Notes: generated from the sequence alone by a model not told the origin. 64,000 bases of DNA from Chlorobiota bacterium (GCA_013152085.1 JAADHC010000054.1:62001-126000); one strand, 5' to 3'. Positions 15,763 to 24,389 are shown, counted from the stretch's first letter. Numbers and translations: made by a program.

Positions 15763-16842
15763 ATGAAATATATTGATGAATTCAGGGATAAAGAGATTGT
15801 ACGAAAATTGTCTGATGAGATACACCGTGTTTCCCGGAAACCTGTTGCTTTTATGGAAGTATGTGGCGGGCATACGCATGCCATACAAAAATTTGGTATC
15901 CCTTCTCTTTTACCGGACCATATTTCCCTTTTATCCGGCCCCGGCTGTCCTGTATGTGTGTCAAGTACGCGGTATGTAGACCAGGCGGTGGCCTTTAGCA
16001 GATTACCTGATGTGATCATCACAACCTTCGGAGATATGATCCGTATACCGGGGTCTACTTCATCACTGGACCGGGAGAAGGCAGCAGGCCATGATATCCG
16101 CATTGTCTATTCTGCTCTGGATGCTGTAAAAATAGCACAGGCCAATCCCGGTAAACGGGTTATTTTTCTGGGTATCGGATTTGAGACTACGGCTCCGGCA
16201 ACTGCAGCTGCCATGCAGGTAGCACATCGCCTGAAAGTCGAAAACTTTTTTCTTTTCAGTGCTCATAAGGTAATGCCTCCGGCTATGGAAGCACTGATCG
16301 ATGAAGGTGTTAAGCTGGATGGTTACATTGCTCCGGGCCATGTAAGCACCGTTACCGGTCATGTTATTTATCAGTCTATTCCCGGGAAATTCGGCCTTGC
16401 AGTAGTGATTTCCGGATTTGAACCGGTTGATGTTTTGCAGTCTATTTTACTGTTGGTAAAACAGGTGGAAACGAATTCACCGCGTGTAGAAATCCAGTAT
16501 GGCAGGGTTGTTCTTCCCGAAGGAAACAAACCGGCCAGGGACCTGATGTATGAAGTCTATGAGCCCAGGGATGACTGGTGGCGCGGTCTGGGAATGCTTC
16601 CGGATAGCGGCCTGGGCCTGCGTGAAAAATATGCCGGGCATGATGCCGAAAGCATAATCCCCGTTGAGGTGGAACCCACCCGGGAGCCCAGAGGTTGTAT
16701 ATGCGGAGCTGTTCTTAAGGGGATTAGCAAACCTATGGAATGCCCGCTCTTCGTAAGGGTCTGTACCCCGGCAACCCCTGTTGGTGCCTGTATGGTTTCT
16801 CCCGAAGGTGCCTGCCAGGCATATTATAAATATCACAGATAA
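15763..16842 (+). CDS. hypD: Hydrogenase formation protein HypD
   Basis: A 359-residue iron-sulfur protein with all signature motifs: MEVCGGHTHAI near residue 25, GPGCPVCVSS near residue 60, the GIGFETTAPATA segment, and the C-terminal cysteine set (RGCICGAVL, CPLF, CTPATPVGACMVS). HypD normally works with HypC to hold the Fe(CN)2CO unit before delivery to the large subunit. It lies 115 bases after hypF, a gap too short to hold a hypC gene, and 8 bases before hypE. HypC is therefore either elsewhere in the genome or replaced. Confidence 0.96.
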   Translation: MKYIDEFRDKEIVRKLSDEIHRVSRKPVAFMEVCGGHTHAIQKFGIPSLLPDHISLLSGPGCPVCVSSTRYVDQAVAFSRLPDVIITTFGDMIRIPGSTSSLDREKAAGHDIRIVYSALDAVKIAQANPGKRVIFLGIGFETTAPATAAAMQVAHRLKVENFFLFSAHKVMPPAMEALIDEGVKLDGYIAPGHVSTVTGHVIYQSIPGKFGLAVVISGFEPVDVLQSILLLVKQVETNSPRVEIQYGRVVLPEGNKPARDLMYEVYEPRDDWWRGLGMLPDSGLGLREKYAGHDAESIIPVEVEPTREPRGCICGAVLKGISKPMECPLFVRVCTPATPVGACMVSPEGACQAYYKYHR

Positions 16843-16850
16843 TTTGAGAT

Positions 16851-17870
16851 ATGAAAAAAGAGGATATCGTTTTACTTAATCATGGTAGTGGCGGAAAAAT
16901 GGCTCATGAACTGATCAGGAATCTTTTTTTCCGTCATTTTGATAACGAAGTATTGACAAGTGAAACAGATTCCGCTATTCTTGACGTGGGTGATGGACAA
17001 CTGGCTTTTACCACCGATTCGTACGTGGTGAATCCGCTTTTTTTCCCCGGCGGTAATATTGGAAAACTGGCTGTTTGCGGTACGGTAAATGATCTATCCG
17101 TTTCCGGTGCAAAACCGGAAGCTTTAAGTGTATCATTTATTCTTGAAGAGGGTTTTCTGCTATCCGACCTGGAAAAAATTGTAATATCCATGGCTGAAAC
17201 TGCCCGGGAAGCAGGTGTGGCTGTGGTAACAGGGGACACCAAAGTTGTCGAACATGGTAAATGCGATAAAATTTTTATCAATACATCCGGTGTTGGCTGG
17301 TTGTCCCGTGAGAAAAAGAAGATCAGTTATGGTACAGGCGTTGCGCCGGGAGATATTATCATGCTTAACGGTACACTGGGTGATCACGGGATTACGGTTC
17401 TGGCAGCACGGGAATCTCTGGAAATGTCACCCGATCTGCAATCCGATTGTGCTCCATTGAACGGACTGATTCAGCATGTGTTTGAAACCGGGGCTGCAGT
17501 AAAGTTTATGCGTGATCCTACACGGGGAGGTCTGGCAACGGTCTTGTGTGAACTGGCAGAAACCCTGCAAAACGGTATTGAGCTGGAGGAAGAGAATATT
17601 CCGGTAAGTCCGGTTGTAAGAGGGGCTTGCGAAGTTTTCGGATACGATCCTTTATACCTGGCCAATGAAGGGAAGGTTGTTATGGTAGTGGCCGAAAAGG
17701 ATGCTGATAGCGTATTGACTGCGCTCAGGGAACATCCATTGGGCCAAGAGGCAGTAATGATCGGACAGATAACGGAAAACCACCCTGGCAAGGTGGTTCT
17801 GAGAACAGAGATCGGAGGAAATCGTATTGTAGATATGCTCGCAGGTGAGCAGCTGCCACGAATTTGTTAA
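16851..17870 (+). CDS. hypE: Hydrogenase maturation factor HypE
   Basis: A 339-residue PurM/AIR-synthetase-fold ATPase starting with a typical HypE N-terminus (LLNHGSGGKMAHELI). It has the ATP-site motifs FTTDSYVVNPLFFPGG and RDPTRGGLATVL and the obligatory C-terminal PRIC ending, whose terminal Cys receives the carbamoyl group from HypF and is dehydrated to thiocyanate. It follows hypD by 8 bases, so the two are cotranscribed, and its 3' end faces the zinc-ribbon gene on the other strand. Confidence 0.96.
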   Translation: MKKEDIVLLNHGSGGKMAHELIRNLFFRHFDNEVLTSETDSAILDVGDGQLAFTTDSYVVNPLFFPGGNIGKLAVCGTVNDLSVSGAKPEALSVSFILEEGFLLSDLEKIVISMAETAREAGVAVVTGDTKVVEHGKCDKIFINTSGVGWLSREKKKISYGTGVAPGDIIMLNGTLGDHGITVLAARESLEMSPDLQSDCAPLNGLIQHVFETGAAVKFMRDPTRGGLATVLCELAETLQNGIELEEENIPVSPVVRGACEVFGYDPLYLANEGKVVMVVAEKDADSVLTALREHPLGQEAVMIGQITENHPGKVVLRTEIGGNRIVDMLAGEQLPRIC

Positions 17871-17888
17871 TTCGTTAAGAAGAGCTCA

Positions 17889-18293
17889 CTAAAAATAACC
17901 AAATTCATTGTACATCCGTGTCAGGGCCTCAGAGATGTTCTCAAAAGAGAGGAAATGTTTGGTACATCCCACCCGGGAACAAATATAAACGCGGCCACCG
18001 CGCTGAAGTGTCAGAGGTAACATCGGAGCTCCGCATTCTTCACATTTGTTTTCGCTGATCAGCTCTTCATGACAATGGGGACAAAACAGGCGGACAATCT
18101 CTTTATCCTCCAGCTTAATGGAACTTTCATGGGTGTAACAACCATAGAAAGCACATAACCTGATTTTGCCTTCCCCTTTTTTCGCTTCGATATCCAGCAG
18201 GATACTTGGTTTTTCATGAATCCGGTGATAGGGATCCATCAGGGATTTCCCGCAGTGCGGACACTTAACGTTCAACGCTACTATTTTTTCCAT
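17889..18293 (-). CDS. Uncharacterised zinc-ribbon protein in the hydrogenase maturation cluster
   Basis: A 134-residue protein, not recognised, with at least three CxxC-type metal knuckles. They are CPHC at residues 11-14 (paired with the later Cys of RLCAFYGC), CPHC near residue 72 paired with CEEC near residue 88, and a final Cys pair CSRVGC near residues 109-114. There is no signal peptide or membrane segment, so it should be a cytoplasmic zinc- or iron-binding protein. It is the only minus-strand gene between hypE and hypA and has its own upstream region. The location suggests a regulator, metal chaperone or maturation helper, but this is inference from position only. Codon use looks like its neighbours. 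Confidence 0.7.
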   Translation of the reverse strand: MEKIVALNVKCPHCGKSLMDPYHRIHEKPSILLDIEAKKGEGKIRLCAFYGCYTHESSIKLEDKEIVRLFCPHCHEELISENKCEECGAPMLPLTLQRGGRVYICSRVGCTKHFLSFENISEALTRMYNEFGYF

Positions 18294-18499
18294 AACAGCA
18301 TATTTTTACTCGTAAGACAAAAAAGACCTCTCCATAATACGAATTATTTGGCAGATTTCCAAGCTTTCTATTAACCAATATATCTTTTTGTTAGTAAAAA
18401 AACAGTATAAAAAAACAGTATCCGGTTGATATCTTTATACGGCATTGCATTTTGGCAGGAAATTTTTTCCATGTACATTTGAATAAAAAGAGATTACGG

Positions 18500-18844
18500 A
18501 TGCATGAATTGTCCATAGCTATGAGTATTGTTGAAATTGCCGAGGACTATGCTTTACGCGGGAATGCAGGGAAAGTTCTTGAAATGGACATCGAAGTCGG
18601 GGATATGTCCGGGGTAGTGATTGATGCACTTGAATTTGCCTTGCAGGAAGCAGTCAGAAATACCCGCTGTGAACAGGCAACCTGGAAAATCATACAGGTA
18701 CATCCGGTAGCCAGATGCCCGGCCTGTGGCTGGGAGGGCGCCATTGATTCTCCTTTTACTCCCTGTCCGGATTGCGGAGAATATGGCCTTGAAATTATAC
18801 GGGGGAAGGAGTTGCAATTAAAATCCTTGGTTGTGGACACTTAA
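18500..18844 (+). CDS. hypA: Hydrogenase nickel insertion protein HypA
   Basis: A 114-residue protein starting MHELSIAMSIVEIAE, where the N-terminal Met-His-Glu supplies the nickel site. A C-terminal zinc domain follows with CPACG near residue 74 and CPDCG near residue 92. HypA and HypB together insert Ni2+ into the hydrogenase large subunit. I chose the ATG at 18500 because it gives the invariant MHE N-terminus; an in-frame ATG at 18452 would add 16 residues and disrupt the metal site. It is transcribed toward hypB, 152 bases downstream. Confidence 0.95.
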   Translation: MHELSIAMSIVEIAEDYALRGNAGKVLEMDIEVGDMSGVVIDALEFALQEAVRNTRCEQATWKIIQVHPVARCPACGWEGAIDSPFTPCPDCGEYGLEIIRGKELQLKSLVVDT

Positions 18845-18996
18845 AGTTCAGGGGCTTACACAGGGATAGTAAATAATATATCATATTGTGAAGTTTTTGG
18901 CGCAAAAGGTAAAAACTGAGGGTAAAAAGCTGATGAGAATCATGTATGCCCTGGAAGGAATATCATAAATTTGCATGAACTTAAAATAAAAATATT

Positions 18997-19848
18997 ATGT
19001 GTGATACCTGTGGATGCGGACAACCTGGTGACGAGGTAATCATCAGAAAACCAGGCGAACATAATCATGCTTATGTTCACGACGGAGTAAAACATAATCA
19101 CTCCCATGATCACAGTCATTCCGGAGAAGAACATACTCATGCAGAGCATGATCATACCCATCATCATCATCCCGATCACACTCATGGTGCCAGAGAAATC
19201 GTTGTGGAAGAAAATATTCTTCAAAAAAATGATCTGTTAGCAGAGCATAACAGAGGTTTTTTTGAGGCAAAAGGAATGGTGACACTGAATCTGGTAAGCT
19301 CTCCCGGGTCAGGAAAAACCACCCTCCTGGAAAAAACCATTTCGGCCTTAAATAACCGTTTCACCTTCGCCGTAATTGAAGGTGATCAGCAAACCATGAA
19401 TGATGCGAACAGGATTAATGCCACCGGAGCCCCTGTAGTTCAAATTAATACCGGAAACGGTTGCCATCTTGATGCTTCCATGATCAATAGCGCAGTTATG
19501 CACCTTGATGTTCCGGACAAGTCTTTTCTGATGATTGAAAATGTCGGAAATCTGGTATGTCCTGCGCTTTTCGATCTGGGTGAAGCATTCCGGGTAGTTA
19601 TTATCAGTGTTACCGAGGGTGATGACAAACCGGTGAAATATCCCACCATGTTTCAGACGGCTGACCTTTGCCTTATCAACAAAACTGATTTGCTTCCTTA
19701 TGTAGATTTTGATGTGGAAAAAGCCAAAGAATATGCTCACCGGATTAATCCGCAGATCTCATTTATTTCCCTTTCGGCACAGACCGGTGAAGGCATGGAT
19801 GAGTGGTTTACCTGGCTTGAAGAAAAAATGGTAACAGGTACAGACTAA
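18997..19848 (+). CDS. hypB: Hydrogenase nickel incorporation GTPase HypB
   Basis: A 283-residue GTPase. The N-terminus has the high-affinity nickel motif CDTCGCG (residues 2-8), followed by a His-rich stretch of about 20 histidines between residues 22 and 63 that may store nickel. The SIMIBI GTPase domain begins near residue 95 with the P-loop SSPGSGKTTLLEKT, and has the conserved EGDQQT and NKTDLL motifs. HypB loads Ni2+ into the large subunit with HypA. The 3' end overlaps the stop of the convergent rex gene by four bases. Confidence 0.96.
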   Translation: MCDTCGCGQPGDEVIIRKPGEHNHAYVHDGVKHNHSHDHSHSGEEHTHAEHDHTHHHHPDHTHGAREIVVEENILQKNDLLAEHNRGFFEAKGMVTLNLVSSPGSGKTTLLEKTISALNNRFTFAVIEGDQQTMNDANRINATGAPVVQINTGNGCHLDASMINSAVMHLDVPDKSFLMIENVGNLVCPALFDLGEAFRVVIISVTEGDDKPVKYPTMFQTADLCLINKTDLLPYVDFDVEKAKEYAHRINPQISFISLSAQTGEGMDEWFTWLEEKMVTGTD

Positions 19849-20462
19849 ACGGTTGTGCGTTGGGTAAAGTAACTCAGCGCTTCCAGTTCCCCGCAAAGAC
19901 TGATATTTTTAATCATTATCCGGTCACTGGTTTTCAGGATTACAGGAGCAAAATTGAGAATGCCTCTGATCCCGTTTTCCGTAAGCAGGTCGCATACCTG
20001 TTGCGCCGTACTTTCAGGGACAGCGATAATGGCATTGGAAATATCTTCCCTACGAACAATCTGAGGGAGTTTTTGTAACGGGTATACGGGAATCCTGTAT
20101 TTTCTTCCCTGTTTGGCCGGGTCAATGTCAAATGCAGCGACAATCTGCATGTTCCGGTTCTCGAATCCTTTATAGTGAATCAGTGCTTTGCCTATATTTC
20201 CCATGCCTACCAATATAATCTTCTGCACAGTATTCTTCGAGAGGATAGCGTTGATCTGTTCAATCAGCTGCAAAACATTGTATCCTGCTTTTTTATTCCC
20301 GCGGATACCGAACTGAGAGAAATCTTTCCTGACCTGTTCCGGGGAGACCCCGGTTTCCTTGGCCAGAGTATAAGAAAAAATCTGCTCTATTCCCAACTCA
20401 GTATAATGTATCAGACAAAGCCTGTATTGGATTAAGCGTGTTATTGTTTTATAAATCAACAT
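19845..20462 (-). CDS. rex: Redox-sensing transcriptional repressor Rex (copy 1)
   Basis: A 205-residue Rex-family protein. It has an N-terminal winged helix (TGVSPEQVRKDFSQFG, residues about 38-53, with the recognition helix), a Rossmann NAD(H) domain starting ILVGMGNIGKALIHY near residue 82, and the signature AIIAVPES plus GIRGILNFAPV. Rex binds its operator at low NADH/NAD+ and releases it when NADH rises, controlling fermentative and hydrogenase genes. It is convergent with hypB and divergent from a second rex. A minus-strand TATTTTTG element at 20488-20495 could drive it. Confidence 0.93.
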   Translation of the reverse strand: MLIYKTITRLIQYRLCLIHYTELGIEQIFSYTLAKETGVSPEQVRKDFSQFGIRGNKKAGYNVLQLIEQINAILSKNTVQKIILVGMGNIGKALIHYKGFENRNMQIVAAFDIDPAKQGRKYRIPVYPLQKLPQIVRREDISNAIIAVPESTAQQVCDLLTENGIRGILNFAPVILKTSDRIMIKNISLCGELEALSYFTQRTTV

Positions 20463-20487
20463 GGGTTATAATATGTTACAAAGATCA

Positions 20488-20495
20488 CAAAAATA
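20488..20495 (-). promoter_or_regulatory. Candidate -7 element for rex copy 1
   Basis: The minus strand reads TATTTTTG, 26 bases before the start codon. It sits beside the TTGTTTTCACAA inverted repeat. No correctly spaced TTG was found. Confidence 0.4.
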
Positions 20496-20653
20496 ATTGT
20501 TTTCACAAATTTATTACCAGTTATTAATGCCGTGATATGTTTAATCATTAGGCAAATAGCTGCATATATTGATCAGTTTTAATTATATTCATGTCCTGAA
20601 CCTTAACAATAAATGATTTTGATACTTATCCCCTTTGTTGTAAAAAATGATGA

Positions 20654-20671
20654 TTGTGTAAAAATTAACAA
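20654..20671. promoter_or_regulatory. Rex operator between the rex genes
   Basis: TTGTGTAAAAATTAACAA is 18 bases long and matches the Rex consensus TTGTTAA-N4-TTAACAA at 12 of 14 fixed positions, with a perfect right half. It lies 101 bases upstream of rex copy 2, consistent with autoregulation. Confidence 0.65.
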
Positions 20672-20771
20672 TATACCGGAAAATAATCCGAAAAAAATTA
20701 CATCTTTGTAAATAGTTGTAAATACAATGATAACTTAAACGCAAACATTTTGTTGGATAAATGATTGAGTC

Positions 20772-21389
20772 ATGCAGAAACTTCCTGGAAAAACAGTCGA
20801 GCGGTTAAGTGAATACCGCAGGACATTGATCAACTGTCTCAGCGAGGGCAAATCCTTTATTTATTCTCATGAATTAGCCCATATGCATCACAAAACTGCT
20901 GTACAGGTAAGACGCGATATTATGCTTATGGGTTTTTCTGGCCTGCAACGCAAAGGATATGACGTAAAGGAGATGATTGATGCCATCAGCGAAATCCTTG
21001 ATTCACCAGAAGGACAAAATGTTGCAATCATAGGTATCGGTCATCTGGGTACGGCCATACTGCATTATTTTAAAGGGAAACGTGCAAAACTGAATATCCA
21101 GGCCCTGTTTGATACCGATCCTCAAAAAATCGATCGGATCATAGATGGGATTCCCTGTTATCATCCCGAAAAGCTGGACGATATTGTTCACAAATACCGG
21201 ATAAATATAGGAATCCTTACTGTACCACCCGAAAAAGCTAAAGAATTAAAAGATCAGCTTATTCAGGCCGGTATCAGGGGTATCCTGAACTTTACTACCG
21301 TGCCTCTCAAAGTACCGGATCATGTTTATCTGGAAGAATATGACATGATTACTTCAATCGAAAAAGTCGCTTATTTCTCCGGAAAGTAA
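20772..21389 (+). CDS. rex: Redox-sensing transcriptional repressor Rex (copy 2)
   Basis: A second 205-residue Rex. The winged-helix recognition segment is HHKTAVQVRRDIMLMG, the NAD(H)-binding loop is AIIGIGHLGTAILHY near residue 80, and the family GIRGILNFTTVPLKVP signature is present near residue 170. It is clearly diverged from copy 1, especially in the DNA-binding helix and the FDTDPQK/DRIIDGIPCY region, so it is not a recent duplicate. A near-consensus Rex box sits upstream. It could have a different operator preference or act together with copy 1; which copy controls the hox and hyp genes is unknown. Confidence 0.93.
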   Translation: MQKLPGKTVERLSEYRRTLINCLSEGKSFIYSHELAHMHHKTAVQVRRDIMLMGFSGLQRKGYDVKEMIDAISEILDSPEGQNVAIIGIGHLGTAILHYFKGKRAKLNIQALFDTDPQKIDRIIDGIPCYHPEKLDDIVHKYRINIGILTVPPEKAKELKDQLIQAGIRGILNFTTVPLKVPDHVYLEEYDMITSIEKVAYFSGK

Positions 21390-21460
21390 TCTTTGTCTTT
21401 CCCCGGCTTTATATTGTCCAATATTAATCCCAATCTTCAATAATACATCTGTCTTTTCTC

Positions 21461-21512
21461 AATATATATGTATTATAATATATAATTAAATACATATATA
21501 TTTAATTAATTA
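21461..21512. repeat. AT-rich palindromic element, copy A
   Basis: A perfect 13-bp inverted repeat, ATATATATGTATT (21462-21474) and AATACATATATAT (21489-21501), separated by 14 bases. The 15-mer AATTAAATACATATA inside it recurs exactly at 28546-28560. It lies between rex copy 2 and the acyl-CoA synthetase gene. Confidence 0.6.
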
Positions 21513-21588
21513 CCAACATAATCTGCCTAAAAACGCTATAATGTTATTAAACACGAGAAAAATCATTTCGGAGAAGTCTTATAAAGTA

Positions 21589-21596
21589 TATTTTTG
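21589..21596 (+). promoter_or_regulatory. Candidate -7 element for the acyl-CoA synthetase gene
   Basis: TATTTTTG, 27 bases before the start codon. The palindrome GTTATCATAAC (21600-21610) follows immediately, where it would overlap the transcription start. Confidence 0.5.
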
Positions 21597-21622
21597 TATG
21601 TTATCATAACAAAGAAAAGCTT

Positions 21623-23677
21623 ATGATTAACCGGCAAATCATTTCTCCCGGGAGTATTGCGGTTATAGGAGCTTCTTCCGACACCAGGAAGCCGGGTGGC
21701 AAAGTGCTTGAGAACCTGCTTTCAGGTGGGTATAAAGGTAAATTGTATGCGGTCAATCCGAAGGTGGCTTCGGTTCAGGGAATAGAGACTATTCCGGATG
21801 TTTCCGGCATTCCGCAGGTTGATCTGGCCATACTGGCGATTGCCGCAACATATACCTTACCGGCCATAGAAATACTGGCCGGGAAAAAGGATACCAAAGC
21901 ATTTATTATTCTGTCGGCAGGTTTCAGTGAGTTAAGTCAGGAGGGAGCCAGGCTGGAAAAGGAAATTGTGGATGTTATCGACAAAACGGGAGGATGTCTC
22001 ATCGGCCCGAACTGTATCGGGGTTATGAATACTGCTTACCGGGGCGTTTTTACTACACCCGTTCCGGAGTTAAAATCCGGTGGTGTAACCCTGATCTCCG
22101 GTTCGGGAGCTACTGCTGTTTTTATCATGGAATCGGGTATCTCCAGGGGGTTATCGTTTTCAGCGGTATATTCAATGGGAAACAGCGCGCAAACAGGAGT
22201 GGAGGAAATGGTTGCCTGGCTGGACGAATCCCTCGACGAGCAGGAGAAACCCGGGGCTTTGTTGTTGTATTTTGAAACCATTAAAAAGCCGGATATTTTG
22301 CTTCGGCATGCTTCCTCGCTGGTTCGCAGGGGAGTACCGGTTGTTGCGGTGAAAGCCGGGAACTCGGAAGCCGGCAGCAGAGCAGCATCCTCGCATACCG
22401 GAGCACTGGCCGGTTCTGACGAAGCTGCAGGTGCACTCTTCCGCAAAGCAGGGATCATTCGCTGCCATAGCCGCGAAGAGATGATAACCGTGGCTTCGGT
22501 ACTCATGTTTCCGCGGCCGAAGGGTAAGAATTTCGCTATTGTTACTCATGCCGGTGGGCCGGGAGTTATGCTTACAGATGCGTTATCATCTCATGGATTA
22601 AATGTTCCCGAGATCAAAGGTGAAAAAGCCGACAGGTTGCTGGAGAAATTATTTCCGGGATCTTCAGTAAAAAATCCGGTCGACTTTCTGGCAACCGGGA
22701 CAGCCGGACAACTGGAGGAGATCCTTTCTGCCTGTGAACATGATTTTGACCAGGTTGACGGATCGGTGGTGATCTTTGGTAGTCCCGGACTTTTCCCTGT
22801 AGATGATGTTTATGATGTAATTCATCGTATAATCCGTGAATCTTCGAAACCTGTTTATCCTGTGTTGCCTTCGGTAGTCAATGTACGGCGTGAGATAGAC
22901 GATTTTATTCACCGGGGAAATGTCTTTTTTCCGGATGAAGTGGTGATGGGAAATGCTTTGGGAAAAGTGATGAATACTCCGGAACCCTTTATTTCTGTTG
23001 ATGAAACCGGAAATGAATCTTTGGCTTTTCCTGACATTAAAGAAACCGGGTATCTTGATCCCGGGACGGTTCATTGTCTCCTGCAGAAGGCCGGAATACC
23101 GGTAATAGAAGAAATGGTCAGTAACCGGCAGGAGGATATCGAAACTTTTGCACAGCAGGTGGGTTATCCCGTGGTCCTGAAAGCGATCGGTCCTTTGCAT
23201 AAATCGGATGCAGGAGGGGTATTGTTGAACATCTCAGACAGGGAATGCCTGAGAAAGGGTTTTGAAAAATTACAGAACACCCCGGGGACGGAAAAAGTTA
23301 TGATCCAGCCTATGTTTCAGGGGATTGAATTGTTTGCAGGCGTAAAAAGAGAAAAACCATACGGTCACCTGATCCTTTTCGGGATAGGGGGTATCTTTAT
23401 CGAAGTAATGAAAGATTATACTGTTACCCTGGCACCGTTAACCGAAAATGAAGCCATTCAAATGATCCGGAACCTGCAGGGTTATTCGCTGATCAAAGGT
23501 ACCAGAGGCCGGGGAGGGGTTGACGAAAAAAAACTAACAGACCTGTTGTTACATCTTTCTGTTCTCGTTCAGCAAATTCCCGGGATCACCGAAATGGATA
23601 TTAATCCGTTAATGGCTCAGGGAGACCGGATTATGGTTGTGGATGCCAGGATAAAATATCAGAAAGATAATGAATAG
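21623..23677 (+). CDS. ADP-forming acetyl/acyl-CoA synthetase, fused alpha-beta
   Basis: A 684-residue protein. The first 450 residues are the CoA-binding and ligase domains (VIGASSDTRKPGGKVLENL, GPNCIGVMNT, and the active-site His in SHTGALAGSDEA near residue 256). The remaining 230 are an ATP-grasp domain (GYPVVLKAIGPLHKSDAGGV, GIGGIFIEVMKD, EMDINPLM). Such enzymes convert acyl-CoA, ADP and Pi to acid, CoA and ATP, the energy-conserving step of sugar and amino-acid fermentation in many anaerobes. The gene has its own promoter-like sequence. The downstream flavodoxin, aminotransferase and 2-oxoacid oxidoreductase suggest branched-chain, aryl or acetyl-CoA substrates from amino acids. Confidence 0.92.
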   Translation: MINRQIISPGSIAVIGASSDTRKPGGKVLENLLSGGYKGKLYAVNPKVASVQGIETIPDVSGIPQVDLAILAIAATYTLPAIEILAGKKDTKAFIILSAGFSELSQEGARLEKEIVDVIDKTGGCLIGPNCIGVMNTAYRGVFTTPVPELKSGGVTLISGSGATAVFIMESGISRGLSFSAVYSMGNSAQTGVEEMVAWLDESLDEQEKPGALLLYFETIKKPDILLRHASSLVRRGVPVVAVKAGNSEAGSRAASSHTGALAGSDEAAGALFRKAGIIRCHSREEMITVASVLMFPRPKGKNFAIVTHAGGPGVMLTDALSSHGLNVPEIKGEKADRLLEKLFPGSSVKNPVDFLATGTAGQLEEILSACEHDFDQVDGSVVIFGSPGLFPVDDVYDVIHRIIRESSKPVYPVLPSVVNVRREIDDFIHRGNVFFPDEVVMGNALGKVMNTPEPFISVDETGNESLAFPDIKETGYLDPGTVHCLLQKAGIPVIEEMVSNRQEDIETFAQQVGYPVVLKAIGPLHKSDAGGVLLNISDRECLRKGFEKLQNTPGTEKVMIQPMFQGIELFAGVKREKPYGHLILFGIGGIFIEVMKDYTVTLAPLTENEAIQMIRNLQGYSLIKGTRGRGGVDEKKLTDLLLHLSVLVQQIPGITEMDINPLMAQGDRIMVVDARIKYQKDNE

Positions 23678-23821
23678 CCTGGACAGGCTTATGTTGTAAA
23701 ACAACAGATGTTTTTACTGATATAGACGGCGATCATGCACAACGGGAAAAAATAATTATAAATTTGTATCTTCAAATTCTGAATATGTGGCATATGCTTC
23801 AATGATTATAACGATAATACT

Positions 23822-24343
23822 GTGGAAAAAATAGGATTGTTTTATGGCCCATCGGGTGGTTCTGTAGAGAAAGTAGCCCGTATGATCGAAAGAATGATCG
23901 GTAGGGATAAGATCGATCTTATCCCGATAAAGGAAGCTGATGCCGGGAAGATCAATCAATATCAAAACATTATTTTCGGCCTGTCTACGGTCGGGAAGCA
24001 TACCTGGGATATGGATGTCCCCGAAGATGCCTGGTCTGCATTTATGCCTGAACTGGAAAAGGTGGATTACGGGAATAAACGGTTTGCCTTGTACGGACTG
24101 GGTGATCATATTACCTATTCTCTGCATTTTGTTGATTCGCTCGGTACGGTGGCAAAGGAACTGATGCAACATGGCGCAGCGGTCATCGGGCAGGTTGATC
24201 CTTCCGGTTATGAATTTCAGGATTCGGATGCGATCATTGACGGTCGTTTTGCCGGATTGCCACTGGATGAGGATTATGAATCGGCCAAAACACCTGAAAG
24301 GTTGCAGAACTGGCTGGATATTATTCTAAAAGAATTTAAATGA
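23822..24343 (+). CDS. Flavodoxin
   Basis: A 173-residue long-chain type flavodoxin. The FMN phosphate loop is FYGPSGGSVEKVA (a variant of the T/S-x-T-G-N-T motif), followed by the isoalloxazine-flanking segments STVGKHTWDMDVPEDAW and LYGLGDHITYSLHFVDS. It starts with GTG at 23822; no ATG gives the full N-terminal strand. As a low-potential one-electron carrier it could replace ferredoxin as partner of the 2-oxoacid oxidoreductase encoded 2 kb downstream. It is followed directly by an intrinsic terminator. Confidence 0.88.
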   Translation: MEKIGLFYGPSGGSVEKVARMIERMIGRDKIDLIPIKEADAGKINQYQNIIFGLSTVGKHTWDMDVPEDAWSAFMPELEKVDYGNKRFALYGLGDHITYSLHFVDSLGTVAKELMQHGAAVIGQVDPSGYEFQDSDAIIDGRFAGLPLDEDYESAKTPERLQNWLDIILKEFK

Positions 24344-24350
24344 CCCGGAG

Positions 24351-24374
24351 GGCAGCACTATGCTGCCTTTTTTG
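24351..24374 (+). terminator. Intrinsic terminator after the flavodoxin gene
   Basis: GGCAGCA (24351-24357), loop CTA, TGCTGCC (24361-24367), then TTTTTTG. It is a perfect 7-bp stem with a U-tract, 8 bases after the flavodoxin stop. It spans the ATG at 24360, which argues against that codon as the start of the next gene. Confidence 0.85.
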
Positions 24375-24389
24375 TTTAAAAAAAAATAT

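Larger units (their letters stand above)
20463..20771. other. Intergenic region between two divergent rex genes
   Basis: 309 AT-rich bases with no gene. It contains a strong Rex-box match (20654-20671), a TTGT-N4-ACAA inverted repeat at 20498-20509 next to the copy 1 promoter, and a second TTGT/ACAA pair close to the copy 2 start. Confidence 0.6.
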
